The notes beneath the pieces are model-generated. The model had not been told where the DNA came from and ran no database searches. It saw only the letters and a list, made by a program, of their open reading frames with translations. From Nocardioides pelophilus (GTDB lineage Bacteria > Actinomycetota > Actinomycetes > Propionibacteriales > Nocardioidaceae): DNA of 42,960 nt. The DNA lies in assembly GCF_014180685.1 (NCBI RefSeq), contig NZ_JACEHF010000018.1, forward strand, positions 1-42,960. The letters run 5' to 3'. A program made the translations under genes and the position numbers. Below are positions 8,597 through 17,983 of the stretch, piece after piece; within the stretch, counting starts at the first letter, position 1; every line of letters starts with the position of its first letter.

Positions 8597-9444
8597 CGCG
8601 ACTCCTCCCCTCGGGACAGCAGGGGGGCGTTGGGTCCGTCGGGACGCTGCATCCGTCCCGCGACCACCAGGTCGGCGATCTCGGCGACGTCCTCGTCGCT
8701 GAGCTTGCGGCCGCCGTCGACGGTCACGACCCACACGACGGGGAAGATCCGCCGGGTGAGGTCGGGGCCACCGGTGGCGGAGTCGTCGTCGGCGGCGTCG
8801 TACAGCGCCTGGACGGCGAGGGTGACGCACTCGGTCTCGGAGAGGTCCTCGCGGTAGAGCTTCTTCATCGCGCCGCGGGCGAAGAGCGAGCCGGATCCGA
8901 CCGTGAAGAAGTGGCGCTCCTCGTGGCGACCTCCGGTCACGTCGTAGCCGAAGATCCGGCCGATCCCGAGGTCGAGGTCGAAGCCGGCGAACATCGGCAC
9001 GACCGCGAGGCCCTGCATCGCCATGCCGAGGTTGGCACGGATCAGCGCCGACAGCCGGTTCGCCTTGCCGTCGAGGGACAGGATGCTGCCCTCGATCTTC
9101 TCGTAGTGCTCGAGCTCCACCTGGAAGAGACGGACCATCTCCACCGCCAGCCCGGCGGTGCCGGCGATGCCGACCACGGAGTACTCGTCGGCCGGGAAGA
9201 CCTTCTCGATGTCGCGCTGGGCGATGACGTTGCCCATCGTCGCCCGCCGGTCACCGGCCATCACCAGGCCGCCGGGGAAGGTCGCCGCGACGATCGTGGT
9301 GCCGTGCGGGGCCAGGTCGGCGGCGCTGCCGGCGGGCAGCGAGCGGCGCGCGGGCAGCAGGTCGGGCGCCTGCTCGCTCAGGAAGTCGCTGAAGGACGAG
9401 ATGCCCGGCTGCATGTAGGCGGCCGGGATGCGGGCGTCGGTCAT
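8593..9444 (-). CDS. prcB: 20S proteasome beta subunit PrcB (catalytic, with propeptide)
   Basis: PrcB (283 aa) is the threonine protease of the core particle. A 48-residue propeptide ends at Gly48, and the mature enzyme starts at Thr49 ([13 protein letters not shown]). Counting from that threonine, the catalytic partners fall at Asp17 (AGDRR) and Lys33 (IEKVF), as expected for an active subunit. The glycine-rich [14 protein letters not shown] helix and the [14 protein letters not shown] segment are also present. It is 49 bases downstream of pup and overlaps prcA. Confidence 0.97.
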   Translation of the reverse strand: MTDARIPAAYMQPGISSFSDFLSEQAPDLLPARRSLPAGSAADLAPHGTTIVAATFPGGLVMAGDRRATMGNVIAQRDIEKVFPADEYSVVGIAGTAGLAVEMVRLFQVELEHYEKIEGSILSLDGKANRLSALIRANLGMAMQGLAVVPMFAGFDLDLGIGRIFGYDVTGGRHEERHFFTVGSGSLFARGAMKKLYREDLSETECVTLAVQALYDAADDDSATGGPDLTRRIFPVVWVVTVDGGRKLSDEDVAEIADLVVAGRMQRPDGPNAPLLSRGEESR

Positions 9445-9493
9445 GCGGGGTCCCCGTGAAAGTGCGAGTGCAGCGAGCAGCTTCGTGGGGTGC

Positions 9494-9691
9494 TCATTCT
9501 CCGCCCTTCTGGATGAACGACTTCACGAAGTCCTCGGCGTTCGACTCGAGCACGTCGTCGATCTCGTCGAGGATCGCGTCGACGTCGTCGTCGAGGGCTT
9601 CCTTGCGCTCCGCGACGTCGGACTCAGGGGCGACCTCGGTCGCGTCCTGCTCGTCGCCGCTCTTGCGCGGCTGCTTCTGCTCCTGGGCCAT
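9494..9691 (-). CDS. pup: Prokaryotic ubiquitin-like protein Pup (ends in GGE)
   Basis: The 65-residue, charged, largely disordered protein has the Arc-binding helical region ([23 protein letters not shown]) and the conserved tail [10 protein letters not shown]. The last residue is Glu rather than Gln, so PafA can use it directly and Dop deamidation is not needed; Dop would then serve mainly as depupylase. A single conserved Lys near the tail is kept. The gene sits 9 bases downstream of dop and ahead of prcBA, the standard actinobacterial order. Confidence 0.97.
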   Translation of the reverse strand: MAQEQKQPRKSGDEQDATEVAPESDVAERKEALDDDVDAILDEIDDVLESNAEDFVKSFIQKGGE

Positions 9692-9700
9692 ACGGAGAGC

Positions 9701-11209
9701 CTAGCGAGTCAGCGCAGCGACCAAGGCCTCTGCCGTGTCGCAGGCATCGATCAATCCGCCCACGTGGGCCTTGCTCCCCCGCAACGGGTCCATCGTGGGG
9801 ACGCGCTGGAGCGACTCCCGGCCGGGCAGGTCGAAGATGACCGAGTCCCACGACGCCGCGGCCACGTGGGCGGCGTACTTCTCGAGGCAGCGGCCGCGGA
9901 AGTAGGCCCGGGTCTGCTCCGGCGGGTCGGTCATCGCGCCCTCGACCTCGTCGTCGTGCAGCAGCCGCTGGATCCGGCCGGCCTTCACCAGGCGGTGGTA
10001 GAGCCCCTTCTCGGGACGTATGTCGGAGTACTGGTAGTCGATCAGCTGCAGCTTCGCGTCGTCCCACGCCAGGCCGTCGCGCGAGCGGTACTGCTCGAGG
10101 AGCTTCAGCTTGGCCACCCAGTCGAGCTGGTCGGCGAGCGACATCGGGTCGCGCTCGAGCCGGTCGAGCACGTCCTCCCAGCGGGCCAGCACGTCGAGCG
10201 TCTGCTCGTCGGCGTCGGCGCCGAGCCGGTCCTCGACGTACTTCTTGGCGAGGTCGAGGTACTCCATCTGCAGCTGGACACCGGTGAGCCGCCGCCCGTC
10301 GGTGAGCGTGACGGTCTGGCGGAGGGTCGGGTCGTGCGACACGGCGCGGAGGGAGGCGACCGGCGTGTCCAGGGTCAGGTCGCGGCTGATGAAGCGCTCC
10401 TCGATCATCGCCAGCACCAACGCCGTCGAGCCGATCTTGAGGTAGGTCGCGATCTCGGAGAGGTTCGCGTCGCCGATGATCACGTGCAGCCGGCGGTACT
10501 TCTCGGGGTCGGCGTGCGGCTCGTCGCGGGTGTTGATGATCGGACGCTTGAGCGTGGTCTCGAGCCCGACCTCGACCTCGAAGAAGTCGGCGCGCTGGCT
10601 GATCTGGAAGCCCTGCTCGCGCCCGTCCTGGCCCTTGCCGACCCGGCCGGCGCCGGTGACGACCTGGCGGCTGACGAAGAACGGGGTCAGGTGGCGCACG
10701 ATGTCGGCGAACGGCGTCGAGCGCCGCATCAGGTAGTTCTCGTGCGCGCCGTAGGACGCACCCTTGTTGTCGGTGTTGTTCTTGTAGAGCACGATCGACG
10801 GGTTGCCGGGCAGCTGCTGGGCGAGCCGCGCCGCGTCGAGCATCACCTGCTCCCCCGCCTTGTCCCACCGGACGATGTCGAGCGGCGTCACGACCTCGGG
10901 CGTGGAGTACTCAGGGTGCGCGTGGTCGACGTAGAGGCGGGCGCCGTTGGTGAGGATCACGTTGGCCAGGCCGAGGTCCTCGTCGGTGAGCTGGCTCGGG
11001 TCGGCGACCTGGCGCGACATGTCGAAGCCGCGTGCGTCGCGCAGCGGCGACTCCTCCTCGAAGTCCCAGCGGGCGCGGCGCGCGCGCACGGTGGCCGACG
11101 CGTAGGCGTTGACGACCTGGGACGAGGCGACCATCGGGTTCGCCGTGGGCATGCCCTGCACCGAGATGCCGTACTCCACCTCGGTGCCCATCACCCGCCG
11201 GACGCTCAT
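9701..11209 (-). CDS. dop: Pup deamidase/depupylase Dop
   Basis: Dop (502 aa) removes Pup from tagged proteins and, in species whose Pup ends in Gln, deamidates it. It begins [19 protein letters not shown] with the glutamates of the GS-like fold, followed soon after by the Dop-specific insertion (residues about 40-80, rich in Arg and Glu) absent from Paf[16 protein letters not shown] holds the catalytic Asp; [19 protein letters not shown] and [19 protein letters not shown] are shared with PafA. The start at ATG 11209 gives the normal family length. It is divergent from the DUF1206 gene with 60 bases between them. Confidence 0.97.
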   Translation of the reverse strand: MSVRRVMGTEVEYGISVQGMPTANPMVASSQVVNAYASATVRARRARWDFEEESPLRDARGFDMSRQVADPSQLTDEDLGLANVILTNGARLYVDHAHPEYSTPEVVTPLDIVRWDKAGEQVMLDAARLAQQLPGNPSIVLYKNNTDNKGASYGAHENYLMRRSTPFADIVRHLTPFFVSRQVVTGAGRVGKGQDGREQGFQISQRADFFEVEVGLETTLKRPIINTRDEPHADPEKYRRLHVIIGDANLSEIATYLKIGSTALVLAMIEERFISRDLTLDTPVASLRAVSHDPTLRQTVTLTDGRRLTGVQLQMEYLDLAKKYVEDRLGADADEQTLDVLARWEDVLDRLERDPMSLADQLDWVAKLKLLEQYRSRDGLAWDDAKLQLIDYQYSDIRPEKGLYHRLVKAGRIQRLLHDDEVEGAMTDPPEQTRAYFRGRCLEKYAAHVAAASWDSVIFDLPGRESLQRVPTMDPLRGSKAHVGGLIDACDTAEALVAALTR

Positions 11210-11269
11210 GCAGCCAGCGTACGCGGATGCTCCCGCGCAATGCGGGTACTGGGCGACCCGGAGGGCAAC

Positions 11270-12103
11270 ATGACAACTCATCGCGCGGTCCGGACAACGA
11301 CCGAGAGCACAGCAGAGCAGGCCAGGAACCATCCGGCACTCGAGTGGCTGGCCAAGATCGGCACGGCGGTCTACGGCGTCATGTACGTCGTCGTGGGCTG
11401 GCTGGCGATCCAGATCGCGTTCGGCGACGGATCCGGTCAGGCCTCGGGCCAGGGAGCGCTCCGCGAGATCGCGCAGCAGCCGTTCGGCGAGGCCCTGCTC
11501 TGGGTCGCCTGCGTCGGCTTCGTCGCACTGGTCGTGTGGAAGGCCTTCGAGGCGGTCGCCGGTCACACCGAGGAGGACGGCGGCAAGCTGGTCGCCGCCC
11601 GCGCCGCGTCGGCGGCGAAGGCCGTCCTGTTCGCCGTGCTGGCCTGGCTCGCCTTCCAGACCGTCACCGGCTCGTCCGGGGGTGGCAGCAGCGAGGAGGG
11701 CTACACCGCCAAGCTCATGCAGATGCCGTTCGGCCAGGTGCTGGTGGTTGCCCTGGGCCTCGCGATCGTCGGCTACGGCGGCTACAGCGTCTACAAGGGG
11801 CTCAAGGACAAGTGGCGCAAGAGCCTCGAGGCGCACGGTCACTCCGGCGACCTCGGTACGGCGATCACCGTCCTCGCCCGGGCGGGCTACTCCAGCCGCG
11901 GGTTCGCGTTCGGCGTGATCGGCGGCCTCTTCGTCTGGGCCGGCTTCACCCACGACGCCGGGAAGTCCGGCGGCCTCGACCAGGCGCTGCTGACGTTGCG
12001 GGACGCCCCGTTCGGCAAGATCCTGCTGGTCGTCGTCGCGCTCGGGCTCGCCTGCTACGGCGTCTTCAACGTCGTGAAGGCGTGGTACCTCCGCCAGCGC
12101 TGA
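11270..12103 (+). CDS. DUF1206 integral membrane protein (three repeats)
   Basis: The 277-residue protein consists of three tandem DUF1206 units, each a pair of hydrophobic helices: about residues 20-85 ([20 protein letters not shown]), 100-180 ([18 protein letters not shown]) and 200-275 ([20 protein letters not shown]). Each unit has a G-x-x-x-x-P-F-G pattern ([27 protein letters not shown]) between helices, an internal triplication visible in the sequence. Six transmembrane segments are expected. Function is unknown in the family. A GGAG Shine-Dalgarno at 11259-11262 supports ATG 11270. It is inserted between arc and dop, which are usually near each other, in opposite orientation. Confidence 0.88.
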   Translation: MTTHRAVRTTTESTAEQARNHPALEWLAKIGTAVYGVMYVVVGWLAIQIAFGDGSGQASGQGALREIAQQPFGEALLWVACVGFVALVVWKAFEAVAGHTEEDGGKLVAARAASAAKAVLFAVLAWLAFQTVTGSSGGGSSEEGYTAKLMQMPFGQVLVVALGLAIVGYGGYSVYKGLKDKWRKSLEAHGHSGDLGTAITVLARAGYSSRGFAFGVIGGLFVWAGFTHDAGKSGGLDQALLTLRDAPFGKILLVVVALGLACYGVFNVVKAWYLRQR

Positions 12104-12165
12104 CCGGCCTGCAACGCTGACGCCGGAAGCCGCCAGACCTGCGCAACCCGTGACCGCGGCCCGGC

Positions 12166-12192
12166 AGCGTGTCGCACGATCTGCGACACGCT
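12166..12192. terminator. Perfect 11-bp hairpin between convergent genes
   Basis: AGCGTGTCGCA and its exact complement flank a CGATC loop between the 3' ends of the DUF1206 gene and arc, so it likely terminates both. There is no long T run, as is usual in actinobacteria. The flanks (CCGGCAGCGTG, TCTGCGACACGCTCGG) recur at 24688-24785. Confidence 0.65.
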
Positions 12193-12202
12193 CGGGCGAT
12201 AT

Positions 12203-13954
12203 CTAGAGGTACTGGCCGGTGTTGGAGACGGTGTCGATCGAGCGGCCCGGCTCGGTGCCCTGCTTGCCGGTGATGAGGGTGCGGATGAACACGATCCGCT
12301 CGCCCTTCTTGCCGGAGATCCGCGCCCAGTCGTCGGGGTTGGTCGTGTTGGGCAGGTCCTCGTTCTCCTTGAACTCGTCGACGCACGCCTGGAGCAGGTG
12401 CGAGATCCGCAGGCCCTTCTGGTCGTGGTCGATGAAGTCCTTGATCGCCATCTTCTTGGAGCGGTCGACGATGTTCTGGATCATGGCGCCGGAGTTGAAG
12501 TCCTTGAAGTAGAGGACCTCCTTGTCGCCGTTGGCGTAGGTCACCTCGAGGAAGCGGTTCTCCTCGGTCTCGGTGTACATCCGCTCGACGGCGGCGCGGA
12601 TCATGCCCTGCACCGTCGCCTGCCGGTCGTTGCCGAACTCGGCGAGGTCGTCGGCGTGGAGCGGGAGCGTGGTCGTGAGGTACTTGCTGAAGATGTCGCG
12701 CGCCGACTCCGCGTCGGGCCGCTCGATCTTGATCTTCACGTCGAGCCGGCCGGGGCGCAGGATCGCGGGGTCGATCATGTCCTCGCGGTTGGAGGCACCG
12801 ATCACCAGCACGTTCTCGAGCGCCTCGACGCCGTCGATCTCGCTGAGGAGCTGCGGGACGATGGTGTTCTCGACGTCGGAGGACACGCCGGACCCCCGGG
12901 TCCGGAACAGCGAGTCCATCTCGTCGAAGAACACGATCACGGGGGTGCCGCTGCTGGCCTTCTCGCGGGCCCGCTGGAAGACCAGCCGGATGTGCCGCTC
13001 GGTCTCGCCGACGTACTTGTTCAGCAGCTCGGGGCCCTTGATGTTGAGGAAGTACGACTTCCCCTCGGCGCCGGTCTTGGCCGCGACCTTCTTGGCCAGC
13101 GAGTTGGCGACGGCCTTGGCGATGAGCGTCTTGCCGCAGCCCGGCGGGCCGTAGAGCAGGATGCCCTTGGGGGGCTTCAGCTCGTGCTCGAGGAACAGCT
13201 CCGGGTAGAGGTACGGCAGCTCGACGGCGTCCTGGATCATCTCGATCTGGCTGGCGAGCCCGCCGATCGTCTCGTAGGTGATGTCGGGGACCTCTTCGAG
13301 GACCAGCTCCTCGACCTCCGACTTCGGCACCCGTTCGTAGACGTAGCCGGCTCGTGCGTCGAGCAGCAGCGAGTCACCGGCGCGCAGGGTCTCGGTGCGG
13401 AGCGGCTCGGCCAGCCGGACCACGCGCTCCTCGTCGGCGTTGGCGATGACGAGGACCCGGTCGCCGTCGGCGAGCAGCTCCTTGAACATCACGACCTCGC
13501 CGACCGTCTCGTAGTCGAACGCGGCCACGACGTTGAGCGCCTCGTTGAGCATGACCTCCTGGCCGCGCCGCAGCTGGTCGAGGTCGACGTTGGGGCTCAC
13601 GCTCACCCGTAGCTTGCGGCCACCCGTGTGGACGTCGACCGAGTCGTCCTCGTTGCGCTGCAGGAAGGTGCCGAACCCGGCCGGCGGCTGGGCGAGCCGG
13701 TCGACCTCCTCCTTCAGCTTCATGATCTGGTCGCGAGCCTCGCGGAGCGTCCCGGCGAGCCGCTCGTTCTGGGCCGTCACCGCGGCGAGGGAACGTTGCG
13801 CGTCGGCGAGGCGGAGCTCCAGAGTCCGCGCGCCCCCACCGGGGGCCTCGGTCAGGCGGTTGCGCAGGTCGTGGATCTCGGCCTCGAGGTAGCGAACCTG
13901 CTCCTCGAGCTCCTCACGGCTCTGTCGACGCCCATCGGCACCCATGCTCGACAT
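12203..13954 (-). CDS. arc: Proteasome-associated ATPase Arc/Mpa
   Basis: The 583-residue AAA+ ring ATPase recognises Pup through its coiled coil, unfolds pupylated proteins and feeds them to PrcAB. Residues about 10-90 are the heptad-rich coiled coil; about 95-205 hold the two OB domains; the AAA module has Walker A GPPGCGKT (269-276), Walker [11 protein letters not shown] (339-348) and the SRH region [17 protein letters not shown]. The C-terminus TGQYL is the gate-opening tail that docks into the alpha ring. A perfect AGGAGG lies 7 bases before ATG 13954, favouring it over the GTG two codons upstream. Confidence 0.97.
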   Translation of the reverse strand: MSSMGADGRRQSREELEEQVRYLEAEIHDLRNRLTEAPGGGARTLELRLADAQRSLAAVTAQNERLAGTLREARDQIMKLKEEVDRLAQPPAGFGTFLQRNEDDSVDVHTGGRKLRVSVSPNVDLDQLRRGQEVMLNEALNVVAAFDYETVGEVVMFKELLADGDRVLVIANADEERVVRLAEPLRTETLRAGDSLLLDARAGYVYERVPKSEVEELVLEEVPDITYETIGGLASQIEMIQDAVELPYLYPELFLEHELKPPKGILLYGPPGCGKTLIAKAVANSLAKKVAAKTGAEGKSYFLNIKGPELLNKYVGETERHIRLVFQRAREKASSGTPVIVFFDEMDSLFRTRGSGVSSDVENTIVPQLLSEIDGVEALENVLVIGASNREDMIDPAILRPGRLDVKIKIERPDAESARDIFSKYLTTTLPLHADDLAEFGNDRQATVQGMIRAAVERMYTETEENRFLEVTYANGDKEVLYFKDFNSGAMIQNIVDRSKKMAIKDFIDHDQKGLRISHLLQACVDEFKENEDLPNTTNPDDWARISGKKGERIVFIRTLITGKQGTEPGRSIDTVSNTGQYL

Positions 13955-13961
13955 CGGCACA

Positions 13962-13967
13962 CCTCCT
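13962..13967 (-). promoter_or_regulatory. Shine-Dalgarno that decides the arc start
   Basis: AGGAGG on the minus strand lies 7 bases before ATG 13954 but only 1 base before the in-frame GTG at 13960, so the ATG is the start. Confidence 0.7.
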
Positions 13968-14033
13968 GTAGTCCGCGCTTACGACCCTACTCGGCCAGGC
14001 CTACCAGAAAAGGCGTTCCGCGCCGGGCGTCGG

Positions 14034-14801
14034 TCACGATTGCGTTGCGCCGACCGGGCGGTAGCGCGCAGCGAAGTTACGCAGGATGGTCATCGGGTGG
14101 CTCACCGTGACCGCCGCCGCCGCGGCGCCGAGGGCGTCCTGCTCGGAGGGGTCGAAGTAGCCGTGGTGCGCGTAGACCGCGATCCGGGTCAGGATGCCGT
14201 CGAGGTCGAGCTCGGGGTGGAACTGGGTCGCGTAGACGTGGTGGCCGACGCGGAACGCCTGGACAGGAGCCGCGGCGGACGTCGCGAGCGCCACGGCGTG
14301 GTCCGGCAGCCGGCTGATCGCCTCCTTGTGACCGCCGTACGCCGCGAAGGTGCGCGGCAGGCCGGCGAACAGCGGGTCGGCCGCACCCTCGTCGGTCAGC
14401 TCGACGCTCACCGGGCCGACCGGCTCTGGATAGGACCGGTCGACGACCGCGCCCTGGTGGCGCCCCACGGTGCCGATGCCGTAGCAGGCGCCGATGAAGG
14501 GGAAGTCGCGAGCGACGACCTCGTCGAGCAGGCGGGCCAGGTCGCGCTCGGCCTGGAGCTGGGTCTCGGACTTGCTCTCCTCCGGGTCGGAGGCGTTGAA
14601 GGCGCCACCGCCGAGCACGATCCCGGCCCAGTCGTCGAGGTCGAGGGGCGGCAGCGGCGACGTGCCGAGCTCGATCCGGGGCAGGTCCTCGGCGGTGACC
14701 CCGAGGAACCGCGCGAACGACGCGTGCTCGTTGAGCGCGGCCTCCTCCTCGACGCGGATCGAGAGCAGGAGGAGCGGCTTGGGCGCCGCACCGGGTCGCA
14801 T
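14034..14801 (-). CDS. Class I glutamine amidotransferase-like protein (GMP-synthase type)
   Basis: The 255-residue protein is a stand-alone GATase1 domain. The nucleophile Cys is in FIGACYGIGTVG, the catalytic His-x-Glu in YATQFHPELD, and the oxyanion strand is WAGIVLGGGAFN. Such proteins hydrolyse glutamine for an unknown acceptor or act as gamma-glutamyl hydrolases; the annotation as a GMP-synthase subunit is by likeness only. Its ATG shares a base with the stop of the trmI gene (TGATG), so the two are translationally coupled. The next gene, arc, starts 79 bases downstream across a promoter-sized gap. Confidence 0.87.
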   Translation of the reverse strand: MRPGAAPKPLLLLSIRVEEEAALNEHASFARFLGVTAEDLPRIELGTSPLPPLDLDDWAGIVLGGGAFNASDPEESKSETQLQAERDLARLLDEVVARDFPFIGACYGIGTVGRHQGAVVDRSYPEPVGPVSVELTDEGAADPLFAGLPRTFAAYGGHKEAISRLPDHAVALATSAAAPVQAFRVGHHVYATQFHPELDLDGILTRIAVYAHHGYFDPSEQDALGAAAAAVTVSHPMTILRNFAARYRPVGATQS

Positions 14802-15808
14802 CAGTCCTCCGGGGCGTCGTCCGGAAGGTCCGTCGCCGGCTCCGCGGTCGCTGCCGGCCGGGGTCCGGTGTAGTCGGAGCCGTAGGCGCCGGGCGCGGGA
14901 CGCCGGGTCTTGCGGGGCGCGCGCTCGCCCGGAGCCAGCCGGCGCGCGGTCACGAGGAAGGCGGTGTGGCCGATCATCTTGTGGCCGGGTCGTACGGCGA
15001 GGCCCTCGACGTGCCAGTCCCGCACCAGCGACTCCCAGGCGGCCGGCTCGGTGAAGCCGCCGTGCACGCGCACGGTCTCGACGAACCGGGACAGCTGGGT
15101 CGTCGTGGCGACGTACGCACACACGATGCCGCCCGGGCGCAGGGCGCCGGCGGCTGCGTCGAGGCAGTCCCACGGAGCCAGCATGTCGAGGATGATCCGG
15201 TCGCAGCGCTCCCCCGAGGCCGGCAGCTCCTCGGCGAGGTCGCCGAGGGTCAGTCGCCAGGCGGGGTGGGACTCGCCCTCGTCCGCGCCGAAGAACTGGC
15301 TGACGTTGCGGCGGGCGACGTCGGCGAACTCCTCGCGCCGCTCGTACGACGACACCCGGCCGTGCGGGCCGACCGCGCGCAGCAGCGAGCAGGTCAGGGC
15401 TCCGGAGCCGACGCCGGCCTCGACCACGTGGGCGCCGGGGAAGATGTCGGCCATCGCGACGATCTGCGCGGCGTCCTTGGGATAGACCACCGCTGCTCCG
15501 CGCGGCATGGAGACGACGAACTCGGAGAGCAGCGGGCGGAACACGAGGTACTCCCCGCCGGCGGAGGAGGTGACGGTGAACCCCTCCTCGCGGCCGATCA
15601 TCTCGTCGTGGTCGAGGTGGCCGCGGTTGGAGAAGAAGCGCTTGCCCGGCTCGAGGGCGAAGTTGTGCTTGCGGCCCTTGCCGTCGATCAGGCGCACCCA
15701 CTCGCCGGCGCGCAGCGGTCCGCGATGGACGCCGGACCATGCCTCGGCGGCGACGTCGCCGGTGGCGTCTCGGGGGTCGCCGTCGGCGTCGCGATGGGGA
15801 TCAGTCAC
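14801..15808 (-). CDS. trmI: tRNA (adenine-58-N1)-methyltransferase TrmI
   Basis: The 335-residue enzyme methylates A58 in the T loop of tRNA with S-adenosylmethionine. The N-terminal beta domain (RAGEWVRLIDGKGRKHNFALE) precedes the Rossmann methyltransferase with motif I HVVEAGVGSGALTCSLLRAV (about 123-142), the acidic ribose site (SSYERREEF) and DRIILDMLAPWDCL (motif IV). The last 40 residues are a basic, proline-rich tail. In mycobacteria the homologue is Rv2118c, also near mpa. The GTG at 15808 is the first in-frame start that keeps the whole N-terminal domain; there is no strong Shine-Dalgarno. Confidence 0.92.
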   Translation of the reverse strand: MTDPHRDADGDPRDATGDVAAEAWSGVHRGPLRAGEWVRLIDGKGRKHNFALEPGKRFFSNRGHLDHDEMIGREEGFTVTSSAGGEYLVFRPLLSEFVVSMPRGAAVVYPKDAAQIVAMADIFPGAHVVEAGVGSGALTCSLLRAVGPHGRVSSYERREEFADVARRNVSQFFGADEGESHPAWRLTLGDLAEELPASGERCDRIILDMLAPWDCLDAAAGALRPGGIVCAYVATTTQLSRFVETVRVHGGFTEPAAWESLVRDWHVEGLAVRPGHKMIGHTAFLVTARRLAPGERAPRKTRRPAPGAYGSDYTGPRPAATAEPATDLPDDAPED

Positions 15809-15819
15809 GGTCGGGGAGC

Positions 15820-16974
15820 CTATCCAGCCCGGACCGCTTGCTCCACGTCGGCGGTGGCCAGCACGCCGTAGACGGAGCCGTCCTGCTCGACCAGGAGGTA
15901 CTCGCTGGCGGGCGTGCGCCGGATCGCGTCGAGCAGCTCCGCTCCCGTGATGGCGACCGGGAGGCGCAGGCCGTCCTCGACCGTCCGGGTCACGGCGGAC
16001 ACGACGACCCACGGCCGGCGGTCCTCGGGCATCGCCCGCACGGCGGCCTCGTCGACCACGCCGAGCGGGGTTCCGGTGGCGGAGACGGTCACGATGCTCC
16101 CCGCGGAGGCGTCGCGGGCCCGCCGGATCGCCTCGGCCAGCGGCAGGTCGTCGGGGACGGCGAGGGTACGGCGCGCGAGGTCGCGCGCGACCACCTCCTC
16201 GACCCGGCCGCGGATCCTGGCCGCCGCGATCGCCTGGGAGGCGCCGGTCCAGAGGAACAGCGCGATCACGAACGCCAGCAGCAGGTCGAGAACGTTGGCC
16301 TGGACCCCCGTCAGTCCGGGGAGGACCAGCGGCCACGAGAGCACGGCGATCGCGGTCAGCCGGCCGCCCCAGCCGGCCGCGATCACGCCGGTGTCGCGGC
16401 GGCCGGTGAGCTTCCAGATCCCGGCCTTGAGGACCCGGCCGCCGTCGAGGGGCAGTCCGGGGACCAGGTTGAGCACGCCGATCAGGAGGTTGGCACCGGC
16501 CATCCCCTGGACGGTCAGCAGCAGCAGGCCGTCCGGGGTCACGAACCAGAGTGCGGCCGCGGCGCCGCCGACCGCGAGCGAGGTGATGGGGCCGACGACC
16601 GCGATCCAGAACTCCTGGCGCGGGGTGCGCGCCTCTCCCTCGATGGCGGTGACGCCGCCGAGGAAGTGCAGCGTGATCGAGTGCACCTCGAAGCCGTAGC
16701 GTCGGGCAGCGACCGCGTGCGACGCCTCGTGCAGCAGCACCGCGAGGTAGAGGACGATCGCGAACGCGACACCCACGACGTACTTCAACCCGCCGAGGCC
16801 CGGCTGGATCTCCTCGACGCGGGGCGCCATCACGACCGCGATCAGTGCCGCGACCAGGAACCACGACGACGACACGAGCACGTCGCTGCCGGCGATCGTG
16901 CCGATCCGGAAGGTGCCCCGAGGGCTCGACGCGCGGCGGGGCCGCCGATCGCTCTCCGGGTCGCTGGTGGGCAC
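15820..16974 (-). CDS. Site-2-protease-type M50 metallopeptidase with C-terminal CBS pair (Rip3-like)
   Basis: The 384-residue membrane protein has the zinc motif HEASH at residues 82-86 within a transmembrane helix and the second motif NLVPGLPLDGGR (169-180, Asp177 as third ligand). About six hydrophobic helices cover residues 30-245. Residues about 255-380 form two CBS domains, which often bind adenosine nucleotides and gate the protease. Such enzymes cut membrane-spanning anti-sigma factors or other proteins in the membrane. It lies 11 bases upstream of trmI and is divergent from the RecB-like gene. The GTG start is 6 bases after TAGCCT, suggesting a leaderless message for the M50-trmI-GATase unit. 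Confidence 0.93.
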   Translation of the reverse strand: MPTSDPESDRRPRRASSPRGTFRIGTIAGSDVLVSSSWFLVAALIAVVMAPRVEEIQPGLGGLKYVVGVAFAIVLYLAVLLHEASHAVAARRYGFEVHSITLHFLGGVTAIEGEARTPRQEFWIAVVGPITSLAVGGAAAALWFVTPDGLLLLTVQGMAGANLLIGVLNLVPGLPLDGGRVLKAGIWKLTGRRDTGVIAAGWGGRLTAIAVLSWPLVLPGLTGVQANVLDLLLAFVIALFLWTGASQAIAAARIRGRVEEVVARDLARRTLAVPDDLPLAEAIRRARDASAGSIVTVSATGTPLGVVDEAAVRAMPEDRRPWVVVSAVTRTVEDGLRLPVAITGAELLDAIRRTPASEYLLVEQDGSVYGVLATADVEQAVRAG

Positions 16975-16980
16975 ATACCG

Positions 16981-16986
16981 AGGCTA
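16981..16986 (-). promoter_or_regulatory. Predicted -10 box, leaderless promoter of the M50 peptidase gene
   Basis: The minus strand reads TAGCCT, CGGTAT, then GTG, a 6-base spacing to the start codon. Confidence 0.5.
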
Positions 16987-17061
16987 TCCAAAGGTTCCCC
17001 GTCCCTCCCCTTCGGCGGCCCGTTCGCCGGACGGTCGGCTCTCGTTGTCGGCGGTGTGGCC

Positions 17062-17067
17062 TACCGT
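17062..17067 (+). promoter_or_regulatory. Predicted -10 box, leaderless promoter of the RecB-like gene
   Basis: TACCGT is followed by 7 bases and the ATG at 17075, so transcription probably starts at or next to the start codon. Confidence 0.5.
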
Positions 17068-17074
17068 CGCTGGC

Positions 17075-17983
17075 ATGACCACCCCGACCGTCCCGACCGG
17101 CGTTCCGCCGACCGACCCCGCCGAGCGGGTCGGCACCCGGGTCGACGGTGTGGACGTGCTCGGGGCGCTCTCGCCGTCGCGGGCGGGCGACTTCATGACC
17201 TGCCCGCTGCTCTACCGGTTCCGCACCATCGACCGGCTGCCCGAACCCCCCTCGGTCGACGCCGTCCGCGGGACCGTGGTCCACAAGGTCCTGGAGGACC
17301 TCTTCGACCTCCCGGCGGCCGAGCGCACACCCGAGCGCGCCGACGCGATGGTGGTCCCTGCGTGGCAGGCGGTGCTGGAGGCCGAGCCCGCCCTGGCCTC
17401 GTTGTTCCCCGACCCCGACGAGGGCGCGGCCATCGGCTCCTGGCTGGTCTCCTGCCGCTCGGTGCTGGCCCGCTACTTCACGCTGGAGGACCCGCGGCGC
17501 CTCGAGCCGGCCGAGCGCGAGCTCTACGTCGAGGCGCTCACCGACACCAAGCTGCTCCTCCGGGGAGTCATCGACCGGGTCGACATCGCCCCGGACGGCG
17601 CGATCAGGATCGTCGACTACAAGTCGGGAAGCTCGCCCGGTGAGACGTACGAAGGCAAGGCGCTCTTCCAGCTGAAGTTCTATGCGCTCGTGCTGTGGCG
17701 GATGCGCGGCGTGATCCCGAAGCGGCTCCAGCTGATCTACCTCGCCAACGCCGAGATCCTCACCTACGACCCCGACGAGCACGACCTGCTCGCGACCGAG
17801 CGCAAGGTCCAGGCGGTGTGGGAGGCCGTGCGCCGGGCCCACGAGACCGGCGACTGGCTGCCGAGCCCCGGCCCGCTGTGCAAGTGGTGCTCACACCAGG
17901 CCCTCTGCCCGGCCTACGGCGGCACTCCCCCGCCGCTGCCGGTCCCGGTCACCCGAGAAGAGCAGCAAGCTCCGCCGGAGTGA
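17075..17983 (+). CDS. RecB-family PD-(D/E)XK exonuclease (Cas4/AddB-like, with Cys cluster)
   Basis: The 302-residue protein has the order of a RecB nuclease domain: LSPSRAGDFMTCPLLYRFRTIDRL (first cluster Cys), RGTVVHKVLEDLF (His of the active site), LLRGVIDRVDIAPDGAIRIVDYKSG (Asp and the D-Y-K of PD-(D/E)XK), QLKFYALVLWR (motif with Gln/Tyr), and the C-terminal Cys trio CKWCSHQALC. The four cysteines suit a [4Fe-4S] clamp as in Cas4 and AddB. There are no CRISPR genes nearby, so it is a housekeeping nuclease of unknown role, equivalent in place to Rv2119. Its 3' end overlaps the convergent HAD gene by 35 bases. Confidence 0.9.
   Translation: MTTPTVPTGVPPTDPAERVGTRVDGVDVLGALSPSRAGDFMTCPLLYRFRTIDRLPEPPSVDAVRGTVVHKVLEDLFDLPAAERTPERADAMVVPAWQAVLEAEPALASLFPDPDEGAAIGSWLVSCRSVLARYFTLEDPRRLEPAERELYVEALTDTKLLLRGVIDRVDIAPDGAIRIVDYKSGSSPGETYEGKALFQLKFYALVLWRMRGVIPKRLQLIYLANAEILTYDPDEHDLLATERKVQAVWEAVRRAHETGDWLPSPGPLCKWCSHQALCPAYGGTPPPLPVPVTREEQQAPPE

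Noticed and set aside
9428..11269. Plus-strand open frame reaching from prcB to the DUF1206 gene
   Set aside because: The part before 11270 is antisense to pup and dop, rich in Leu/Val/Arg/Gly. The true gene starts at ATG 11270 with a GGAG ribosome site.
15739..17643. Plus-strand frame of 634 codons across the M50 gene
   Set aside because: Antisense shadow with repetitive Arg/Asp/Gly content; the M50 protease with HEASH and CBS domains is on the minus strand.
17075..17983. Cas4 of a CRISPR-Cas locus
   Set aside because: The RecB-like protein has a Cas4-like Cys cluster, but there is no repeat-spacer array or other cas gene in the window, and the position matches the housekeeping Rv2119.
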